Source: Achromobacter seleniivolatilans (lineage in GTDB: Bacteria > Pseudomonadota > Gammaproteobacteria > Burkholderiales > Burkholderiaceae_B). From it: a stretch of 64,000 bases of DNA. The stretch spans positions 4,216,001 through 4,280,000 of the forward strand of contig NZ_CP132976.1 of assembly GCF_030864005.1 (NCBI RefSeq). The letters run 5' to 3'. Made by a program: the position numbers and the translations under genes. The notes below the pieces were generated by a model. That model was given only the letters and a program-made list of their open reading frames with translations. It was not told the origin of the DNA and made no database searches. Of the stretch, positions 36,113-45,032 are shown one piece after another. The stretch's first letter is position 1. Each line of letters starts with the position of its first letter.

Positions 36113-36820
36113 CTACACGCCCAGATAGCGTTCCCATAGACCCCGGTCGGCGTCCAGGGCCTTGGAGTCCCCGGTCCACACGACTTTCCCGCGTTCCAGG
36201 ATGACGTGTTGATCCGCCAGAGTGAGCAACCTTTCGACATATTTATCGATGACCAGGATGGTCTGCCCTGCCTGCCGCAGCCGCGCCAGGCAATTCCAGA
36301 TTTCTTCGCGGATCTTGGGCGCCAGGCCTTCGGTGGCTTCGTCCAGGATCAGCAAGCGGGGGTTCGTGACCAGCGCGCGGCCGATGGCCAGCATTTGTTG
36401 TTCGCCGCCGGACAACTGATTACCCATGTTGCGGGCGCGTTCAGCCAGACGGGGAAAGAGTTCAAACACGCGTTCCGGGGTCCAGGGTTCGCCGATGTCG
36501 GGGTTGCGGGCAGCGACGAAAGCGGTCAGATGCTCGCGCACGGTCAGGTTGGGAAAGCACTGGCGCCCTTCCGGGACGATGGCCACGCCAACGCGCGCAA
36601 TGCGGTCGGAGCTCCAGCCGCTGATGTCCTGCCCTGCAAAATGGATCTTGCCGCCGCGCAGCGGCAACTGGCCAAACAAGGTGCGCAAGAGCGTGGTCTT
36701 GCCCATGCCATTGCGTCCCAGCAGGGTCACGACCTGTCCGGCGCCAATTTGAAGGTCCACGCCAAACAGCACCTGGCTGGCGCCATATCCGCTTTTGACC
36801 GATTCAATGGTGAGCATCAC
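36113..36820 (-). CDS. livF: Branched-chain-type ABC transporter ATPase LivF (system 1)
   Basis: 235-residue ATPase: Walker A GRNGMGKTT, signature LSGGEQQML, Walker B LLILDEATEGLAP. Overlaps livG by four bases and completes a livKHMGF operon. In this context the cargo is more likely an aromatic acid than an amino acid, because the operon promoter shares an operator with the anthranilate-CoA operon. Confidence 0.92.
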   Translation of the reverse strand: MMLTIESVKSGYGASQVLFGVDLQIGAGQVVTLLGRNGMGKTTLLRTLFGQLPLRGGKIHFAGQDISGWSSDRIARVGVAIVPEGRQCFPNLTVREHLTAFVAARNPDIGEPWTPERVFELFPRLAERARNMGNQLSGGEQQMLAIGRALVTNPRLLILDEATEGLAPKIREEIWNCLARLRQAGQTILVIDKYVERLLTLADQHVILERGKVVWTGDSKALDADRGLWERYLGV

Positions 36821-37614
36821 GCGGTCTCCTCGTCGCCCAGATAGGCTTGCCGCACTTCCGGGTTGGCCCGGATTTCGTCGGGGGTGCCGGTCGCAATGAC
36901 GCGGCCATACACCAGCACCGACAAACGGTCCGCCAAACGAAATACCGCCTGCATATCGTGTTCCACCAGCAACATGGCGGCCCGCCCGCGCATGGATTCA
37001 ATCAGTTCGGTCAGGCGGACGGTTTCGTCCGGCCCCATACCGGCCATGGGCTCGTCCAGCAGCAGCACGCTGGGCCGAGCGGCCAGCGCCAGCGCGAATT
37101 CCACCTTGCGCTGCTCGCCATGCGGCAAGGTCCCGGCGGGACGTTCCAGCAGACTGGCGTCGATCGCGCATTCCTGGGCCAGTTCACGGGCCTGCTCATA
37201 CAGCGCAGACTCGGCCGCGCGCGGCTTCCAGAAGCGGAAGCTGCTGCCCGCGTGCGCCTGCACCGCCAGCACCAGGTTGTCCAGCACCGACGACTGCTTA
37301 AAGATATTGGTGATCTGATACGACCGCGACAAGCCCGCCGCCACACGCTGGTGGGCATTCATGCCCGTCACATCGCGGCCGCCGACGGTCAGCGTGCCCG
37401 AATCGGCGGCAAGCGTGCCGGACAGCAGATGAATCAAGGTGGACTTGCCCGCGCCGTTGGGGCCGATCAGCGCGTGGATTTCGCCCGGGTTCAAAGACAA
37501 GGACACGTTATCCGTCGCCACCAGCGCGCCAAAGCGGCGCACCAGCCCGGATGCCTGCAAGGCGGGCGCGGACGCCGCCTGGGCCTGTGTATTGGCGCTT
37601 ATCGTTGAACTCAT
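36817..37614 (-). CDS. livG: Branched-chain-type ABC transporter ATPase LivG (system 1)
   Basis: 265 residues: Walker A GPNGAGKST, Walker B VLLLDEPMAGMGP, and the LivG-specific insertion after the NIFKQSSVLDN Q-loop region. The signature LPHGEQRKVEFALAL departs from the usual LSGGQ (PHGEQ), which is common in this subfamily. The first 20 residues are Ala/Gln-rich. ATG 37614 overlaps the livM stop. Confidence 0.92.
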   Translation of the reverse strand: MSSTISANTQAQAASAPALQASGLVRRFGALVATDNVSLSLNPGEIHALIGPNGAGKSTLIHLLSGTLAADSGTLTVGGRDVTGMNAHQRVAAGLSRSYQITNIFKQSSVLDNLVLAVQAHAGSSFRFWKPRAAESALYEQARELAQECAIDASLLERPAGTLPHGEQRKVEFALALAARPSVLLLDEPMAGMGPDETVRLTELIESMRGRAAMLLVEHDMQAVFRLADRLSVLVYGRVIATGTPDEIRANPEVRQAYLGDEETA

Positions 37615-38573
37615 GATCCCACCTTGCCGGCTTGCGCCGCAGCGCGTCCGCCAAACAGCGGCCCGAACAGGCCGACCAGACCGCGGGGCGCGCCAAACAC
37701 CACGCACAACAGCAGCACACCCAAGGGCAGATGCCAATATTCCGTCCACAGGCGCAGCACTTCTTCCAGCGTCAACATCACCACCGCACCCGCAACGCCG
37801 CCCCAGCGCAGCCCAATACCGCCGACCAGCACCATGATCAGCAGATTGGCCGACTGCGTCCAATGCATCAGGCTGGGCGATATGAACAAGTTGTGATTGG
37901 CCAGCAGCGCACCGGCCAGACCGGCTGCCGCGCCACTGAGCGTGAAGGCCACGAGCTTGATGCGGTAGACCGGGTAGCCCATGGATTCCATGCGCGACTC
38001 GTTTTCACGGATGCCCTGCAAGGCCATGCCGAAGCGCGAGGACACCACGCGGCTGAATACCCACATCAGCAGCGCAAACAGCGCCAGCACTAAATAGTAG
38101 AAGCTGACGTCATGGGACAAGTCGATACCCGGCAGCGTGGAATAGCCGGGCAGGTTCAGTCCGTCTTCTCCGCCGTACTGACGCAGCGAGATGAAGATAT
38201 AGAACAGCATCTGCGCGAAAGCCAGCGTGATCATGATGAAGTACACGCCGCGCGTACGCAGCGAGATCGCCCCCGTGATGCAGGCCAGCACACCGGCCAG
38301 CGCCATTGCCACGGGCCAGACGATCAACGCCGACGTAACGCCGGACATCGCCAGGATACCCACGGCGTAAGCGCCCGCGCCGAAGAACGCAGCGTGGCCC
38401 AACGCCACCATGCCGCCATAACCCAGGATCAGGTTCAGGCTGGTCGCCGCCAGCGCATAAATCAGCACGCGGCGCACAAAGGAAATGTAGAAGTCCAGGC
38501 CCAAGGCTGGCGCTACCAGCGGAAAGGCCACCAGCGCAGCCAAGAGCGCCACTGTCCAGATTGTGGATCTCAT
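37611..38573 (-). CDS. livM: Branched-chain-type ABC transporter permease LivM (system 1)
   Basis: 320-residue membrane protein with about ten hydrophobic helices and the family block SLNLILGYGGMVALGHAAFFGAGAYA; the EAA-like loop reads GIRENESRMESMGY. ATG 38573 was chosen since it lies two bases after the livH stop; the longer frame to 38807 runs inside livH. Confidence 0.92.
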   Translation of the reverse strand: MRSTIWTVALLAALVAFPLVAPALGLDFYISFVRRVLIYALAATSLNLILGYGGMVALGHAAFFGAGAYAVGILAMSGVTSALIVWPVAMALAGVLACITGAISLRTRGVYFIMITLAFAQMLFYIFISLRQYGGEDGLNLPGYSTLPGIDLSHDVSFYYLVLALFALLMWVFSRVVSSRFGMALQGIRENESRMESMGYPVYRIKLVAFTLSGAAAGLAGALLANHNLFISPSLMHWTQSANLLIMVLVGGIGLRWGGVAGAVVMLTLEEVLRLWTEYWHLPLGVLLLCVVFGAPRGLVGLFGPLFGGRAAAQAGKVGS

Positions 38574-38575
38574 GA

Positions 38576-39496
38576 TCAACCCCGCGCCGGAAACAAGCCG
38601 GAGGGCCGGAACACCAGCACCGCCGCCATCAATACGTAAATAGCGATGGCGGCCAGCGTCGGACCGACACTGGAAGCCACAGCCGGCGAAAAGACCTGGC
38701 GCAACAACATGGGCAGAAAGGCCCGCCCCGCCGTGTCCACCATGCCCACCAGCAAGGCGCCGACAAAGGCGCCGCGGATCGAACCGATGCCGCCGATGAC
38801 AATGCACACCAGCACCAGGATCAGGATTTCTTCGCCCATGCCCACCTGCACGGACGTGATCGGGCCCAGCAGCGCGCCAGCCAATGCGGCCAGCATCGCG
38901 CCCAGCACGAAAACACCCAGGAACAGCATCGGCACGCGCACGCCCATCAGCGTGGCCATCTGGCGGTTGGAAGCCCCGGCCCGGACCAGCACGCCCGCGC
39001 GAGTGCGCGTCACGAACCAGTACAGCCCGGCCGCAGCAGCCACGCCAAAGACGATAATCATCAGGCGATAGGCGGGATACAGAAGATCAGGCAAGAGACG
39101 AACGGGACCCGACAGCACGGCGGGCATGTTCAGCATGACCGGAGCGGGGCCCCAGATCATCTTGACCAGATCATTGGCGATCAGAATGACAGCGTAGGTG
39201 CCCAGCACCTGGGCCAAGTGATCGCGCAGCGCCAGACGGCGGATCAGGGTCAATTCCAACGCCACGCCGACCGCGCCGGTCGCGACGGCCGCCACCAGGA
39301 CGGCAGCGGTAAATGAACCTGTGCGCTGCATGGTTTCGGCGGCGACATAGGCGCCGGCCATGTAGAGCGAGCCGTGAGCCAGATTCATGATGTCCATGAT
39401 GCCGAACACCAGGGTCAGCCCGGCAGCGATCAAAAACAACATCAACCCAAACTGCAGACCGTTCAGCAATTGCTCGACGATCAGCGTAAACGTCAT
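38576..39496 (-). CDS. livH: Branched-chain-type ABC transporter permease LivH (system 1)
   Basis: 306-residue permease. The N-terminal QLLNGLQFGLMLFLIAAGLTLVFGIMDIMNLAHGSLYMAGAY segment is the LivH signature; GASNRQMATLMGV is the ATPase-docking loop. 130 bp containing a strong hairpin separate it from livK, a common layout that allows more binding protein than permease. Confidence 0.92.
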   Translation of the reverse strand: MTFTLIVEQLLNGLQFGLMLFLIAAGLTLVFGIMDIMNLAHGSLYMAGAYVAAETMQRTGSFTAAVLVAAVATGAVGVALELTLIRRLALRDHLAQVLGTYAVILIANDLVKMIWGPAPVMLNMPAVLSGPVRLLPDLLYPAYRLMIIVFGVAAAAGLYWFVTRTRAGVLVRAGASNRQMATLMGVRVPMLFLGVFVLGAMLAALAGALLGPITSVQVGMGEEILILVLVCIVIGGIGSIRGAFVGALLVGMVDTAGRAFLPMLLRQVFSPAVASSVGPTLAAIAIYVLMAAVLVFRPSGLFPARG

Positions 39497-39575
39497 GAAA
39501 ACTTCCCCCTGCCGCGAACCTTAGAGGCGGCCCGCGTGCGATCGATACAACGATGGCCGGTGGCGGTTCACAGCC

Positions 39576-39597
39576 GGGGCCGGCATTGCCGGACCCC
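39576..39597 (-). terminator. Intra-operon hairpin between livK and livH
   Basis: GGGG-CCGGC pairs with GCCGG-CCCC (one bulged A) around an ATT loop. It could partly terminate or stabilise the livK message. Confidence 0.6.
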
Positions 39598-39626
39598 GTG
39601 GCCGCGAGCCGCTCAGGCGTCCTACA

Positions 39627-40790
39627 TCAGAGCTTGCAGTCGCCGACGTAGACGTCCTGGTACTTGTCGAACACCTTGCCCACCAGTTTGTTGGTGATGC
39701 GGCCGCTGCCGTCCTTGTCGACGACGCGCAGGTAGTAGGCCTGGATCGGATAGTGGTTTTTGCCGTAGGTGAAGTTGCCGCGCACCGAGGGGTAATCGGC
39801 TTTTTCCAGCGCCTTGATGATGGCTTCGCGGTCGGTCGCCTTGCCGCCCGCCTGCTTGACGGCAGCATCCATGGCCATGATCACGTCGTACGCCTGGGCG
39901 GCATACACGGACGGGTAGCGGCCGTTGTATTCCTTGCGGAAGGCATCAACGAACACCTTGTTCTGCGGCACGTCCAGGTCATGCGCCCACTGCGCCGTGT
40001 TGTACATGCCCAGCATCGGCTCACCCACAGCCTGGATCACGTCTTCATCGGCCGAGAAGCCCGGGCCGATCAGCTTGACGCTTTGCGACAGGCCGGCGGA
40101 CACGAACTGCTTGACGAAGTTGATGCCCATGCCGCCCGGCAGGAAGATGTAGACGGCGTCCGGCTTGGCCGCGCGGATCTGCGCGATTTCGGCAGCGTAG
40201 TCGATCTGGCCGAGCTTGGTGTAGACCTCGTCACCTGGGGCCGTCTTGTAGCCGCGCTTGAAACCCGTCAGCGCATCTTTGCCCGCCGGATAGTCCGGGG
40301 CCATGATGAACATCTTCTTGAAACCGCGGTCGGCGGCAACCTTGCCGGCGGCTTCGTGGAAAGCGTCGTTCTGGTAGGACGTGCCGAACCAGTAGTTATT
40401 GCATTGGGCGCCAGCGAACTGGCTGGGGCCGGGGTTGTTCGATAGATAGGGCACCTTGGCGGCGAACAGTGCGGGGCCTACGGCCAGCGCCACGTTCGAA
40501 CCGATGGGGCCGGTGAAGAAGTCGACCTTGTCGCGCTGGATGTAGCGCGTGACCAGTTGGCGGGCCTGGTCGGGATTGCCGCCCATGTCCGTCTGCACGA
40601 ATTCGGCGGGCTGTCCGCCCAGTTTGCTGCCCAATTGCTTGATGGCCAGATTGAAGCCGTCGCGGGCTTCGGCGCCCAGCGCCGAGAAGGGACCCGAAAT
40701 ATCGTTGGCGATGCCGACCTTGACGGTATCGGCCAACGCCACGGCCGGAACCAGCGCGGCGGCGGCGATAAGGGAAGTGATCAAACGCAT
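39627..40790 (-). CDS. livK: Branched-chain-type ABC transporter substrate-binding protein LivK (system 1)
   Basis: 387-residue periplasmic protein with signal peptide (cleavage near AVALA-DT) and Peripla_BP_6 fold beginning VKVGIANDISGPFSALG. It is a paralogue of the permease-less binding protein at 18339-19517, which belongs to the Rieske operon. ATG 40790 is preceded by GGAG. The promoter contains the candidate MarR operator about 180 bp upstream. Confidence 0.92.
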   Translation of the reverse strand: MRLITSLIAAAALVPAVALADTVKVGIANDISGPFSALGAEARDGFNLAIKQLGSKLGGQPAEFVQTDMGGNPDQARQLVTRYIQRDKVDFFTGPIGSNVALAVGPALFAAKVPYLSNNPGPSQFAGAQCNNYWFGTSYQNDAFHEAAGKVAADRGFKKMFIMAPDYPAGKDALTGFKRGYKTAPGDEVYTKLGQIDYAAEIAQIRAAKPDAVYIFLPGGMGINFVKQFVSAGLSQSVKLIGPGFSADEDVIQAVGEPMLGMYNTAQWAHDLDVPQNKVFVDAFRKEYNGRYPSVYAAQAYDVIMAMDAAVKQAGGKATDREAIIKALEKADYPSVRGNFTYGKNHYPIQAYYLRVVDKDGSGRITNKLVGKVFDKYQDVYVGDCKL

Positions 40791-40966
40791 GGTGGTGTGC
40801 TCCGTGCGCGAGCCCGCGCAGAGGGTGTTCTTTTTGAGGGTGCGATTCGAATGACTTCTATGCCCGGCCTGCCGGCGCCATTGCGCCGCCGTCAAACAGG
40901 TACTTGCAAAAAATATTGCTTGCAACACCAGGACCCCGTTGTGCAGCATAGCGAGTACTGGCGTGG

Positions 40967-40996
40967 TTCATAGTTTAGGTTTAAAGTATTCGTCAA
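40967..40996 (-). promoter_or_regulatory. Predicted livK promoter with MarR operator in the spacer
   Basis: On the minus strand TTGACG (40996-40991) and TATGAA (40972-40967) are separated by 18 bp. The imperfect palindrome ATAGTTTAGG / TTTAAAGTAT (plus strand, 40970-40989) fills the spacer. It matches 17 of 20 positions of the site upstream of the anthranilate-CoA operon. The divergent hydrolase-marR genes start 184 bp away and may share this control. The rest of the 383-bp region (40791-41173) shows no gene. Confidence 0.68.
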
Positions 40997-41173
40997 AACA
41001 AGACTAGGGTTTTTACCGAAGGGTAATTACTAACCCATAGCAAGCTGATAACCATCAATGGTTTTCGCGCCGATAGCCCTAATATCGTCAGTCTGAAAAC
41101 GCCGGGCATTACGGATAAGCGCTTACCCGACCAAATACCAAAAATACCAGAGCTTTACCAATCAGCTGCCGCC

Positions 41174-42103
41174 ATGGTTACTCTCTACCGAAACTACGAT
41201 CGCGCCGGATTAGACGTCCAGTACAACGCTCGCGCGACAGTACCCGACATCCTGCCGATACTCAAGAAATACGCCGATGACAGCGCCACGGCGCGGCAGT
41301 CATTGGACTGCGCGCTGGATGTGCCGTTCGGCGATCATCCCGACGAGTTGCTGGACATCTTTCCGGCAGCCTGCGCCACGCCAGCGGCCAGCGGAACGGC
41401 GAATGCACCGGTATTTGTGTTTATCCACGGCGGCTACTGGCGCCTGCTGTCCAAAAGCGATTCCAGCGGCATGGCGCCCGCGTTCACGCAAGCCGGCGCC
41501 GTGGTCGTGTCGGTGAATTATTCGTTGGCGCCTGCCGTCACGCTGGACCGCATCGTGGACCAGAACCGCCGGGCGCTGGCCTGGATTCACCGCCACATCG
41601 CCGAATACGGCGGCGATCCCAAGCGCATTCATATTTGCGGCAGTTCCGCAGGCGGCCATCTGGTCGGCGCGCTCCTGTCCAGCGGCTGGCATGCCAGCTA
41701 CGAAGTGCCGCACGACGTGATCCGGGGCGCCGCGCCGCTGTCGGGCCTGTTTGACCTGCGCCCGCTGGTTCACACGCATATCAATGAATGGATGCGCCTG
41801 AACGAAGCCAGCGCCATCCGCAACAGTCCTGCGCTGCAACTGCCGCAGACCGGTTGCCCGCTGGTGGTCAGTTATGGCGAATCCGAAACCGCCGAGTTCA
41901 AACGCCAAAGCGACGACTATCTTGCCGCCTGGCGCGAACGCGGATTTCCTGGCCAATACGTTCCGATGCCCGGCACCAATCATTACGACATCGTTCTGAC
42001 GCTGAACGATCCCGACAGCCCGCTGACCCGCGCCATCTTCGAGCAGATGGGTCTGGCGCCCGCCTCTTCACGCATTCCCGGTATCCTCCCTAGCCATGAC
42101 TGA
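41174..42103 (+). CDS. Alpha/beta hydrolase, arylformamidase-like
   Basis: 309 residues. The HGGYW oxyanion motif and GSSAGG nucleophile elbow match kynurenine formamidase and related esterases; GTNHYDIV carries the probable catalytic histidine. Formamidases of this type release kynurenine from N-formylkynurenine, which leads to anthranilate, so the location beside an anthranilate regulon is meaningful but the substrate remains an inference. It overlaps the marR gene by 8 bp and is divergent from livKHMGF. Confidence 0.8.
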   Translation: MVTLYRNYDRAGLDVQYNARATVPDILPILKKYADDSATARQSLDCALDVPFGDHPDELLDIFPAACATPAASGTANAPVFVFIHGGYWRLLSKSDSSGMAPAFTQAGAVVVSVNYSLAPAVTLDRIVDQNRRALAWIHRHIAEYGGDPKRIHICGSSAGGHLVGALLSSGWHASYEVPHDVIRGAAPLSGLFDLRPLVHTHINEWMRLNEASAIRNSPALQLPQTGCPLVVSYGESETAEFKRQSDDYLAAWRERGFPGQYVPMPGTNHYDIVLTLNDPDSPLTRAIFEQMGLAPASSRIPGILPSHD

Positions 42104-42590
42104 CGCCCCCGACCTGGAATCCCGCGCCGCGCCCGACGATCACCATGCGTTGCGCTTGTGGCTGCGCATGCTGACTTGCGCCAATCTCATCGAAGGCGAA
42201 ATCCGCAGCCGCCTGCGCAATGAATTCGACACGACGCTGCCCCGCTTCGACCTGATGGCGCAACTGCAACGCGCGCCCAAGGGCATGAAGATGGGGGATC
42301 TGTCGCGCCACATGATGGTCACCAACGGCAATATCACCGGCATCACCGACCAGCTCGAAAAAGAAGGCCTGGTGGTGCGCACCAAAGTCGAATCCGACCG
42401 GCGCAGCTCGCTCATCAAGCTCACGCCGCAGGGCAAGAAGACCTTTGCCCGCATGGCCCGCGCGCATGAGTCCTGGGTCAAGTCCATGTTCGGCGAGCTG
42501 CCGGAAGCCAGCCGCAATGCCTTGTTCCAGGCCTTGGGCGAACTCAAGCTGCAAGTCGTGGCCACCCGGCTGGAATCCGCCAAGTCCTGA
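42096..42590 (+). CDS. MarR-family transcriptional regulator
   Basis: 164 residues with a winged helix: LPRFDLMAQLQRAPKGMKMGDLSRHMMVTNGNITGITDQLEKEGLV (recognition helix near NGNITGITDQL) followed by the wing DRRSSLIKLTPQGKK. MarR repressors of aryl-CoA pathways respond to the CoA thioester. It is the best candidate to bind the 20-bp site shared by the anthranilate-CoA and liv promoters. Co-transcribed with the arylformamidase-like hydrolase. Confidence 0.9.
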   Translation: MTDAPDLESRAAPDDHHALRLWLRMLTCANLIEGEIRSRLRNEFDTTLPRFDLMAQLQRAPKGMKMGDLSRHMMVTNGNITGITDQLEKEGLVVRTKVESDRRSSLIKLTPQGKKTFARMARAHESWVKSMFGELPEASRNALFQALGELKLQVVATRLESAKS

Positions 42591-42640
42591 ACGGCCTCCG
42601 GCCCTGAAATCCGCGCCCGGTTTGGCGCATAATTGCCGCC

Positions 42641-43681
42641 ATGATTCCGGTTTCTCTTCCTGGCGGTAATTTCTATGTGCTGATGGTGGTCTCGCTGGCC
42701 TGCCTGAGCACCTTGCTGACTTGGCTGGCCGTTCTGGCCACCACTCGAAATGCCCGGCTGTGGCTGGGCGAGCACCGCCGCGCCGGCACCATCCTGATGA
42801 CCATTCTGGCGCTGATCGGCGCCATCTTCCCCTATCAGCAGTTCAGCCTGTGGTTTTCGGCGCATCGCGATGCCCAGGCGGAAGCCGGACGCAAGACGGT
42901 GCTGGCCCACAGTGCCAGGCTGGCGGGCGTGGACATGCCGGCAGGCACCGTCCTCAGTCTGACGACGCCGGGCGATTTGAATTCTTTTGACCGCGCCGTC
43001 TTTCCAGAGACCCAGCCCGCCCCGATACAAGGCGTCGTGGCCTCGCGCCTGTTCCGCTATCCCGCCAGCGGCAAGCAACCCGAAACCTTGTCGGCTGAAA
43101 TCACGCGCGACCAAGCCCAGGAAGGCTGGCTCTGCGCGCACGGCCACAGGATTGAATTTGTCATGCAAGGCGGCGAGCCCCGCTTTGCCAGTTGCCACCT
43201 GGCCATCGGCAATACGCTGAACCAGCAACCTGTCCCGCCCGGCACCTGGCTGAAAGTGGATGAGCCCGCACGTGGCACCACGCTGGACGCGGCCAGCGCC
43301 ACGCCGCGCTGGCTGCTGCGCACCGAAGGCAGCGAAGCCCTGACCGTTGCGCAAATGCCGTTACTGAAAGTGGACATGCGGCTGGATGGGCAGCGCCATG
43401 CCAGCCAGTTTGAAGGGCTGCTGGCCCGCGAAACCGCTTTAGGCGTCATGACCTACCCCGCCGGCACCCGCGTGCTGTCAGCCAACCCGCGTTTGCCGGG
43501 CGTCCAGCCAGGCGACCTGTTGTTTTCGCCGGCCCGGGGCCGCTCGGCCCGACGCAACGGCGGAGCAGAAGTCGCGGCGGGCAAATCCGTCTTGCAGGCC
43601 CCCGATGGCACCGTGCGCAGCGTGCTCAGCAACCACGACGCTGGCGTGCTGGACGTGGCCGACATGCGGATCGGCCCCTGA
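42641..43681 (+). CDS. Hypothetical membrane-anchored protein
   Basis: 346 residues that I do not recognise. Two hydrophobic helices (about 11-35 and 48-66) with a basic linker anchor a predicted soluble domain of about 275 residues. The domain has repeated small beta-like blocks (for example VASRLFRYPASGK, VLSANPRLPGVQPGDLLFSP, VRSVLSNHDAGVLDVADM). It lies between marR (50 bp upstream) and argJ and may be independent of both. No start alternative is better than ATG 42641. Confidence 0.75.
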   Translation: MIPVSLPGGNFYVLMVVSLACLSTLLTWLAVLATTRNARLWLGEHRRAGTILMTILALIGAIFPYQQFSLWFSAHRDAQAEAGRKTVLAHSARLAGVDMPAGTVLSLTTPGDLNSFDRAVFPETQPAPIQGVVASRLFRYPASGKQPETLSAEITRDQAQEGWLCAHGHRIEFVMQGGEPRFASCHLAIGNTLNQQPVPPGTWLKVDEPARGTTLDAASATPRWLLRTEGSEALTVAQMPLLKVDMRLDGQRHASQFEGLLARETALGVMTYPAGTRVLSANPRLPGVQPGDLLFSPARGRSARRNGGAEVAAGKSVLQAPDGTVRSVLSNHDAGVLDVADMRIGP

Positions 43682-43740
43682 CCGCCCGCTGACAAACCCC
43701 TGCCGCAAAGCGGTGGGATAATACGAAGCTTTCCCCCACG

Positions 43741-43760
43741 CGCCGCCTAGCCTGGCGGCG
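43741..43760 (+). terminator. Hairpin ahead of argJ
   Basis: CGCCGCC/GGCGGCG arms with a 6-nt loop, 60 bp after the membrane-protein stop and 31 bp before argJ. Weak terminator or leader hairpin. Confidence 0.45.
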
Positions 43761-43791
43761 ATTCCGTCCTGCTCACTGAAGAGACGAAGTC

Positions 43792-45018
43792 ATGGCCGTT
43801 AATTTGCAGATCCCCTCCGAGTCCGAAATTTTTCCTGTTGCCGGCGTTGAAATCGGCGTCACCGAGGCCGGCATCCGCAAAGCCAACCGGCGCGATCTGA
43901 CGGTATTCCGATTGGCCGAAGGCACGAGCGTTGCCGGCGTGTTCACGCGCAATCGCTTTTGCGCCGCTCCCGTGCAGGTCTGCCAGGCCCATCTGGCCGC
44001 AGGCGGCCCGATCAGCGCGCTGGTCATCAACACCGGCAATGCCAACGCCGGCACCGGTGAAGAAGGCCTGAAAAAAGCCAAAGACACCTGCGACGCGCTG
44101 GGCGCGCTGCTGGGCGTTCCCGCCACGCAGATCCTGCCGTTCTCCACGGGCGTGATCCTGGAACCGCTGCCTCTGGACCGCCTGGTCGCCGGCCTGCCTG
44201 CCGCTATCGCCAACCTGGCATCTGACCACTGGTCCAGCGCTGCCCACGGCATCATGACGACCGACACGCTGCCGAAGATCTCGTCAGCCAAGGTGCAGAT
44301 TGACGGCAAGACCGTGACGTTCACCGGCATCAGCAAGGGCGCAGGCATGATCCGCCCCAACATGGCCACCATGTTGAGCTTCCTGGCCACCGACGCGGGC
44401 ATTGCCCAGCCGCTGCTGCGCAAGCTGGCCGTGGAAATCGCCGACGCCTCGTTCAACCGCATCACGGTTGACGGCGACACGTCCACCAACGACTCGTTCA
44501 TCATCGCCGCCACCGGCAAGTCCGGCGTTAACGTGAACAGCGAATCCGACGCCGCCTACGCTGCCGTGCGCGACGCGCTGACCGCCGCCGCGCTGGAACT
44601 GGCCACGAAGATCGTGCGTGACGCCGAAGGCGCCACCAAGTTCATGACCATCCGCGTCGAAGAAGCCGGCAACACCGAAGAAGCGCTGAAGGTCGCGTAC
44701 GCCGTGGCCCATTCGCCGCTGGTCAAGACCGCCTTCTTCGCATCGGACCCCAACCTGGGCCGCATCCTGGCCGCCGTCGGCTACGCCGGTATCGACGATC
44801 TGGACGTGTCCAACATCCGCCTGTGGCTCGATGACGTGCTGGTGGCCAAGAACGGCGGCCGCAATCCCGACTACCAGGAAGCCGACGGCCAGCGCGTGAT
44901 GAAGCAGGCCGAGATCTCGGTGCGCATCGCGCTGGGCCGCGGACAGGTCAGCGACACCGTCTACACCTGCGACTTCTCGCACGAGTACGTGTCGATCAAC
45001 GCCGACTACCGTTCGTAA
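43792..45018 (+). CDS. argJ: Bifunctional ornithine acetyltransferase/N-acetylglutamate synthase
   Basis: 408 residues. ArgJ recycles the acetyl group between N-acetylornithine and glutamate in arginine synthesis. It self-cleaves at a conserved threonine, here in [16 protein letters not shown] (about residues 182-197; the usual motif is KGxGMIxPNMATML). [10 protein letters not shown] and [14 protein letters not shown] are also typical. GAAGAG precedes ATG. First gene of an argJ-DUF815-Nudix set common in betaproteobacteria. Confidence 0.96.
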   Translation: MAVNLQIPSESEIFPVAGVEIGVTEAGIRKANRRDLTVFRLAEGTSVAGVFTRNRFCAAPVQVCQAHLAAGGPISALVINTGNANAGTGEEGLKKAKDTCDALGALLGVPATQILPFSTGVILEPLPLDRLVAGLPAAIANLASDHWSSAAHGIMTTDTLPKISSAKVQIDGKTVTFTGISKGAGMIRPNMATMLSFLATDAGIAQPLLRKLAVEIADASFNRITVDGDTSTNDSFIIAATGKSGVNVNSESDAAYAAVRDALTAAALELATKIVRDAEGATKFMTIRVEEAGNTEEALKVAYAVAHSPLVKTAFFASDPNLGRILAAVGYAGIDDLDVSNIRLWLDDVLVAKNGGRNPDYQEADGQRVMKQAEISVRIALGRGQVSDTVYTCDFSHEYVSINADYRS

Positions 45019-45032
45019 GGCAGGATGCAGAC

